Assembly: GCF_029338335.1 (NCBI RefSeq)
Contig: NZ_CP119796.1
Source: Halomontanus rarus
GTDB taxonomy: Archaea > Halobacteriota > Halobacteria > Halobacteriales > Natrialbaceae
Strand: one strand, 5' to 3'
Length of the DNA stretch: 64,000 nt
The notes under the pieces were generated by a model. The model was not told the origin of the DNA and searched no databases. It was given only the letters and a program-made list of their open reading frames with translations. The position numbers were made by a program, and so were the translations under genes. This document shows positions 60,200 through 64,000 of this stretch, one piece after another (within the stretch, counting starts at the first letter, position 1; every line of letters starts with the position of its first letter).

Positions 60200-61375
60200 A
60201 TGCATCGCGAAGTCACCACGACGGTACGGGTCAAACTCCACTCGCTCACCGAGCGGAAAGCTCGACTCATCGAACGCGAATACACCGCGTTCCAAGACGC
60301 CGTTCACGGTGACGACGACGACGCGAATCTCTACTCCGCCACCAAGCAGCAAGCGGGGAAAGTCCGGTCGAACAAGAATCCGCGCGAGGACACCGAGCAA
60401 CCAGTTGTTCTCCGAAACGACAAGATCCGTATCGAATACGACGAGGATACCGTCCTCTCGTCGTGGTGGTTCAAACTCCCAATCTACAATCCCGAGCGAG
60501 ACCGAGGAGATAGCATCTGGGTGCCCGTTCACATCCCCGAGAAAGACACGCACCTGCTCACCGATGAGTACATCCGTGACTCGGAACTCGTCCATCGGGA
60601 CAGCGAGTGGTACGTTCATCTCGTCTGCAAGCGGTCTGTGGCCGTCGCAGACGAATACGACGATGTTCTTGCCGTCGATATGGGTGCGAAGTGGATAGCC
60701 GTCAGCGCGTTCCTCTCCGACTGCGACACACAGTTCCACGGTGCTGAAGTCCGGCGTGTCCGTGAACACTACAAGCAACTCCGCAAGTCCATCGGGAAGG
60801 CAAAGGTTCGCTCGGGAGCACAGGTCATCGAACGCCTCGGTGACAAGGAATCCCGAACGGTTGAACACGAGTTGCATCAGGTGGCGAACGAACTCATCGC
60901 TCGCGCTCGTGAGCGAAACGCCGTCATCGTGTTCGGTGATATGACCGGGTTGCGCTTCGATAACGACGAGGGACGGTACGTGAACGACAAGACCCACAAG
61001 ATGCCGTACGCGAAGATGGCGAATATCCTCACGTACAAGTCTCATCTCGACGGACGGGAGTGCATCCCAGTGTCAGAGTACGACACGTCTGTGACGTGCT
61101 GGCGATGTGGCTCGCAGAACACGAGCCGTGAGGTGCAGGGTCGAGTCGAGTGTCACGATTGCGGGTTAGACGATAACGGCGACAAGAATGGCGCGACGAA
61201 CATCGGCAAACGAGCCGTCGGTAAGGATATTCAGAGCCCGCTATCGACGGTGGGGGCTGTTGTGGCTCAGCCCGAAACGCAGGTCGTACTCGAAGGAACC
61301 AACAGTGAGATGGAACCTGCGAACTCCCCGGAAGACGTGGGCCTAACCCTCTGTGAGGGAATCCCACGACTTTAG
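60200..61375 (+). CDS. tnpB: TnpB-type RNA-guided nuclease of the IS200/IS605 element
   Basis: 391 residues: RuvC I AVDMGAKWIAV (about 158-168, Asp), a zinc ribbon CWRCG ... CHDCG (about 297-323) and RuvC III NGDKNGATNIGKR (Asp). The RuvC II segment reads VIVFGDMTGLRFD, with Gly where the usual Glu of E-D-L stands. The next Asp may take over, but the catalytic set is unusual. Start ATG 60200 follows the tnpA TAA. The stop lies in the right-end hairpin, as expected where the guide RNA overlaps the gene end. Confidence 0.9.
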   Translation: MHREVTTTVRVKLHSLTERKARLIEREYTAFQDAVHGDDDDANLYSATKQQAGKVRSNKNPREDTEQPVVLRNDKIRIEYDEDTVLSSWWFKLPIYNPERDRGDSIWVPVHIPEKDTHLLTDEYIRDSELVHRDSEWYVHLVCKRSVAVADEYDDVLAVDMGAKWIAVSAFLSDCDTQFHGAEVRRVREHYKQLRKSIGKAKVRSGAQVIERLGDKESRTVEHELHQVANELIARARERNAVIVFGDMTGLRFDNDEGRYVNDKTHKMPYAKMANILTYKSHLDGRECIPVSEYDTSVTCWRCGSQNTSREVQGRVECHDCGLDDNGDKNGATNIGKRAVGKDIQSPLSTVGAVVAQPETQVVLEGTNSEMEPANSPEDVGLTLCEGIPRL

Positions 61376-61392
61376 TCGTGGGAGAAGTCACT

Positions 61393-62265
61393 CTAGAAGC
61401 CTTCGTAGTCGAGTTCAGCCCAGTATATCTCTCCCTCGTATCGGACGATCCACTCGCCCCGATACTCGTTGCGGACCACAGCGTCGTGCTCGAAGAACCG
61501 GTTCAGAACCGACTCGAACGCGTCGTCGTTCGACGACTCGGCGTAGTACCGGTCGCTGGTCGCCTCCTGAACCACGTCACGCTCGGCATCGGAAAGGCCG
61601 GACAGGGTGAACAGATAGCGGTCCCGAATCGAGTCGGCGTACTCACCCGAGCTCGAGGCCACCTCTTGGGCAGTATATCGGTACGTCGTCACCGTCACAT
61701 CCCGTGAGTCGGCTCTGATCGGGTACTGCTCACCACCGTATTCCAACGCCTCGTACTCGCCGGAAAGCAGCACTGACGACTCGACCTCGGAGTCGTCGTA
61801 TCGCTGGGTGACACCCATATCGTATCCGTCGTTTCGATGGTCGGTCTCGGACGGGAGCAGCTGATCGACCAGGGACCGATCCGCTGACGAAAGATCCTCG
61901 TAGGCGACCGCCGAGCCATCGGTCGTGCCATTGTAATCGATCTCGAGGCTGACGGTGACTTCGGTGTGCTGGTCGACGGAATCGACCGAGAGGTCGTAGT
62001 ACCTGTCGTCGACGGCGAACGGCTTGCCGTCGGCATCGACTGGTGGACGGGTATCGTTCGTAGTGGCAGCGCCGTTCTCGACGGCGTTCCGAATCAGTAC
62101 CCGGTCTTCGTCGTCGGGGTCTGAGGGGAGCGGTCGACTGGCCTCCGTGGCGAGGTCGTCGTCGTCGCCGACGGCGGTCATCTCTATCGAACCGGCGGCC
62201 GAACACCCGGCTAAGAGGACGACGAGGACGAGTGCGACGAGAACGCGGAGGTGTTTCGGGGACAC
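61393..62265 (-). CDS. Secreted lipoprotein of unknown function
   Basis: 290 residues with a lipobox LAGC (VALVLVVLLAGCSAAGS; Cys at residue 21), then an acidic, Thr- and Tyr-rich beta/alpha domain. Motifs: RPPVDADGKPFAVDDRYYDL ... VTVSLEIDYNGTTDGSAVAY. No catalytic signature. GTG 62265 is the start. The stop (61393-61395) directly abuts the right end of the IS. Family not recognised. Confidence 0.75.
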   Translation of the reverse strand: MSPKHLRVLVALVLVVLLAGCSAAGSIEMTAVGDDDDLATEASRPLPSDPDDEDRVLIRNAVENGAATTNDTRPPVDADGKPFAVDDRYYDLSVDSVDQHTEVTVSLEIDYNGTTDGSAVAYEDLSSADRSLVDQLLPSETDHRNDGYDMGVTQRYDDSEVESSVLLSGEYEALEYGGEQYPIRADSRDVTVTTYRYTAQEVASSSGEYADSIRDRYLFTLSGLSDAERDVVQEATSDRYYAESSNDDAFESVLNRFFEHDAVVRNEYRGEWIVRYEGEIYWAELDYEGF

Positions 62266-62475
62266 GACCGGGCGGTCACGGTCTATCGTAAAGTGTCTTG
62301 TGTGACGACTCTATACGTCAGTAACACATTTCAGGTCGCAGGAAGCGCAGCTCCTCACTGACGTCCTCGTGGCTCTGTCGAAACCCTCGTGCAGGGATCG
62401 GTTTCAGCGACCGTGCTAAGTACAGGGCGCGAATGTCACACGAGATATTTTATTACCAGCCGTTGTAGGCCCGGT

Positions 62476-62769
62476 ATGGCAGACGACGAACACGAATCCG
62501 AGACCGAGGCGGAATCGGCAGCTGACGAGACGGAACGTGAAGGTGAGCGGGTGATGAGTCGGGCAGACGGTGCAGGGATCCTCCGTGAAGTCGCTGATGG
62601 TGTCGAGAACGGAACGATCGACATCGAAGGAGAGAACGGCTTCACAGTGGCGGTTCCAGAACACTTCGAACTGGAAGTCGAGTACGAGGTTACCGACGAC
62701 GAGGCCGAATTAGAAGTCGAACTCGAGTGGCAAATGGAAGACGGCGAACCGGTATCGGCGGACGAATGA
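62476..62769 (+). CDS. Amphi-Trp domain protein
   Basis: 97 residues: an acidic disordered start (MADDEHESETEAESAADETE), then the amphi-Trp domain, MSRADGAGILREVADGVENG ... FTVAVPEHFELEVEYEV ... EAELEVELEWQ. A small domain with a conserved Trp near the end and amphipathic strands. TATA-like GATATTTTATTA (62443-62454) lies about 22-33 bp before ATG 62476. Role unknown; common in haloarchaea. Confidence 0.85.
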   Translation: MADDEHESETEAESAADETEREGERVMSRADGAGILREVADGVENGTIDIEGENGFTVAVPEHFELEVEYEVTDDEAELEVELEWQMEDGEPVSADE

Positions 62770-62854
62770 CACGGTTAACGGGCTCTATCGCAGCCCATCG
62801 TGGGAAAATCGTATCCATTCATTCGGCGATACGAACGTTTGACTGACCGGTTGA

Positions 62855-62890
62855 CATCATCCCTGCCCTAAAGGGCGAGGTTTTGCGCCT
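62855..62890 (+). mobile_element. Solo IS1341/IS605-type end remnant
   Basis: The sequence CATCATCCCTGCCCTAAAGG and following bases contain the hairpin GCCC-TAAA-GGGC (62865-62876) and GCGAGG. This is the common form of an IS200/IS605-group end. No transposase gene is attached. Confidence 0.45.
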
Positions 62891-62980
62891 GTTCCCCATA
62901 GAACACTGTAACTGACTCGAGGAGACGTACGATCACGATCCACTTTGCGAGTTTCAACGAGGTCGTCCTCGGCACTCGCT

Positions 62981-63826
62981 TCAACTCGAGCAGAACCCGG
63001 TTCGGTCGTCGACCGTGTACACACCGAGTTCGATCAGTCCACCCAACAATGCAAGTCCCAAGAAGACGAACCACGCGCCCGCGTACAGTCCGTGCGGATC
63101 GCCCGGGCCGGCGTACTGCTGGGAGTGAACGCTATTGACGAACAGGACTGCCGCAATCGCGGTCGGCAGAACGAGTCCGCGGCGGACCAGCAGGTATACC
63201 GGTACTCCGACAACCACGACGCCACCGACCAGCATCCAGCCCACCGTCAGCGAGTCGGTACCGATTCCCCACCGCCACGCGTACCCTACTGACGCACCCG
63301 CGTGCACGACGCCGACCGCGAGCCCGAGAAGGCCCGCCTGGACGGCGGATCCCGTCCGGGGAAGGTCCAGTCTAGGAGCAGGAAGCCACCGACTTCGGGC
63401 GCGCACAGTGTGTTCTGCTGCCCCGAGGAGGCCGGCACCGAGCGTCCAGACGTACCACGGACTCGCATACTTCACGAGGTGCAGTCCGTTTTCGACCACC
63501 GTGATCCCGGTCGCCCCATCGATACCCGGCTCGAGCTCGGCGACGTCTCGAAACGTTGGTCCTGGTGGTGTCAACTCCGCATAGAAGGCCGCTCCGGCAA
63601 GCACCGTGATCAGGACGATCGGAAGGAGCAACCGATCCTCGAGTGCGAGCCAGATCGGGACTGCGCCGAGAACGACGAGCCCACCGTACTGCCAGAGAAG
63701 GCTGTGAGGCGGGTACGCGGAGGGACCGATGTCGTACCCGAATCGGAGTGCGACACCGAGGACCAGCCCAGCGTGGACGAGACCGCCACCGGTCGCGACT
63801 ACCGCACGGAGAGCGTGACGACGCAT
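62981..63826 (-). CDS. Internally duplicated multi-TM membrane protein
   Basis: 281 residues made of two similar halves, each with about four membrane segments. Half 1: GGLVHAGLVLGVALRFG ... LLLPIVLITVLAGAAFY ... WYVWTLGAGLLGAAEH. Half 2: VGVVHAGASVGYAWRWG ... LVLPTAIAAVLFVNSVH ... LYAGAWFVFLGLALLGGLIE. The second half also resembles the single-unit protein at 49209-49598. ATG 63826 is chosen for MRRHALRAVV and a TATA-like AACTATACC (about 63858-63850); a longer frame starts at 63862. Function unknown. Confidence 0.75.
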   Translation of the reverse strand: MRRHALRAVVATGGGLVHAGLVLGVALRFGYDIGPSAYPPHSLLWQYGGLVVLGAVPIWLALEDRLLLPIVLITVLAGAAFYAELTPPGPTFRDVAELEPGIDGATGITVVENGLHLVKYASPWYVWTLGAGLLGAAEHTVRARSRWLPAPRLDLPRTGSAVQAGLLGLAVGVVHAGASVGYAWRWGIGTDSLTVGWMLVGGVVVVGVPVYLLVRRGLVLPTAIAAVLFVNSVHSQQYAGPGDPHGLYAGAWFVFLGLALLGGLIELGVYTVDDRTGFCSS

Positions 63827-64000
63827 ACGGGACGATTTCTGTATCGAACGGTATAGTTTCACACGTGTCTTACGGTAGATCCCTCCGATATACGTCAGAT
63901 GAAATGGGGTTTCCCTCAGACAATTATCGACCGGATGATCTTCGCTTCTATTCGTCGAAGATGATCCCCAACCGTTCCCCGTGAAAGTCCGAGCTCGGCG
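63827..64000. other. Window end, no supported gene
   Basis: The last 174 bases contain the promoter of the membrane protein and short open frames without protein-like composition. A gene may begin past the window. Confidence 0.3.

Larger units (their letters stand above)
59685..61392 (+). mobile_element. IS200/IS605-family insertion sequence with tnpA and tnpB
   Basis: Left hairpin CCCACGACTTCAGTCGTGGG (59692-59711) and right hairpin CCCACGACTTTAGTCGTGGG (61363-61382) flank tnpA and tnpB in the same orientation; tnpB ends inside the right hairpin (TAG 61373-61375). Such elements transpose as single-strand circles next to a short target and make no target duplication, so the exact cleavage bases cannot be fixed. 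The left end breaks an amidohydrolase gene and the right end abuts the stop of the lipoprotein gene. Confidence 0.85.

Noticed and set aside
1..64000. CRISPR array, tRNA or rRNA genes
   Set aside because: I saw no spaced repeats of CRISPR type and no cloverleaf or rRNA sequence; a tRNAscan run could still find a missed tRNA.

Overview
The window is a stretch of a high-GC haloarchaeal (class Halobacteria) chromosome or large replicon. The evidence is: acidic proteins rich in Asp and Glu; leaderless genes with a TATA-like box 24-32 bp before the start codon; GTG starts in GTGA/ATGA stop-start overlaps; PGF-type C-terminal surface anchors; Tat signal peptides; a PhiH1-repressor-like regulator, an amphi-Trp protein and many tiny CxxC zinc proteins; and IS200/IS605 and IS1341-type elements with haloarchaeal ends. 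A Natrialbales-like genus is plausible but cannot be fixed from sequence alone. I saw no rRNA, tRNA or CRISPR array.

Layout. 0-8.6 kb: a MoxR/DUF58 surface-assembly cluster (DUF4350 protein, small protein, MoxR ATPase; convergent DUF58 operon; divergent DUF4129-type secreted protein) and a DUF1616 gene with an in-frame stop. 8.7-11.7 kb: glmU-glmS amino-sugar pair. 12-15.4 kb: two divergent surface proteins. 15.6-20.4 kb: oxidoreductase, galK, a 34-codon ORF, galT and a sugar-1-phosphate nucleotidylyltransferase. With the epimerase and second nucleotidylyltransferase at 30.1-32.0 kb these make an almost complete Leloir/UDP-hexose pathway. 20.5-28.3 kb: regulators, a chemoreceptor with a Met/His-rich sensor insert, a multicopper oxidase with Met/His-rich inserts, and a peptidase remnant. 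28.6-30 kb: solo tnpB element. 32-40.5 kb: small zinc proteins, ABC exporter, a 5'-truncated surface protein between diverged repeats. 40.5-46.5 kb: CHAT protease unit and a second DUF58 operon (DUF4129, DUF7269-like, DUF58, multi-TM) without a MoxR gene. 46.6-48 kb: copper nitrite reductase of different codon usage beside a solo IS end. 48-56 kb: regulators, an AT-rich membrane gene, two Gfo/Idh/MocA oxidoreductases, a possible toxin-antitoxin pair and a MacB-like ABC exporter. 56.2-57.9 kb: a secreted five-repeat Q/N-rich protein with a lysine-rich linker. 59.3-61.4 kb: an IS200/IS605 element that broke an amidohydrolase gene. 61.4-64 kb: lipoprotein, amphi-Trp protein and an internally duplicated membrane protein.

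How the genes fit together. Much of the window serves the cell surface: UDP-sugar supply (glmS/glmU, galK/galT/epimerase/nucleotidylyltransferases), two DUF58/MoxR-type modules, anchored or secreted surface proteins, lipoproteins and exporters. A copper theme is also visible (chemoreceptor insert, multicopper oxidase, NirK). The strongest candidates for undescribed biology are the curli-like repeat protein at 56.3-57.9 kb, the copper-type chemoreceptor/oxidase pair at 22-27 kb, the CHAT protease unit with a shared bidirectional TATA box at 40.5-43.1 kb, and two tnpB-less structured elements (32.4 and 59.3 kb) that look like orphan guide-RNA or IS-end structures.
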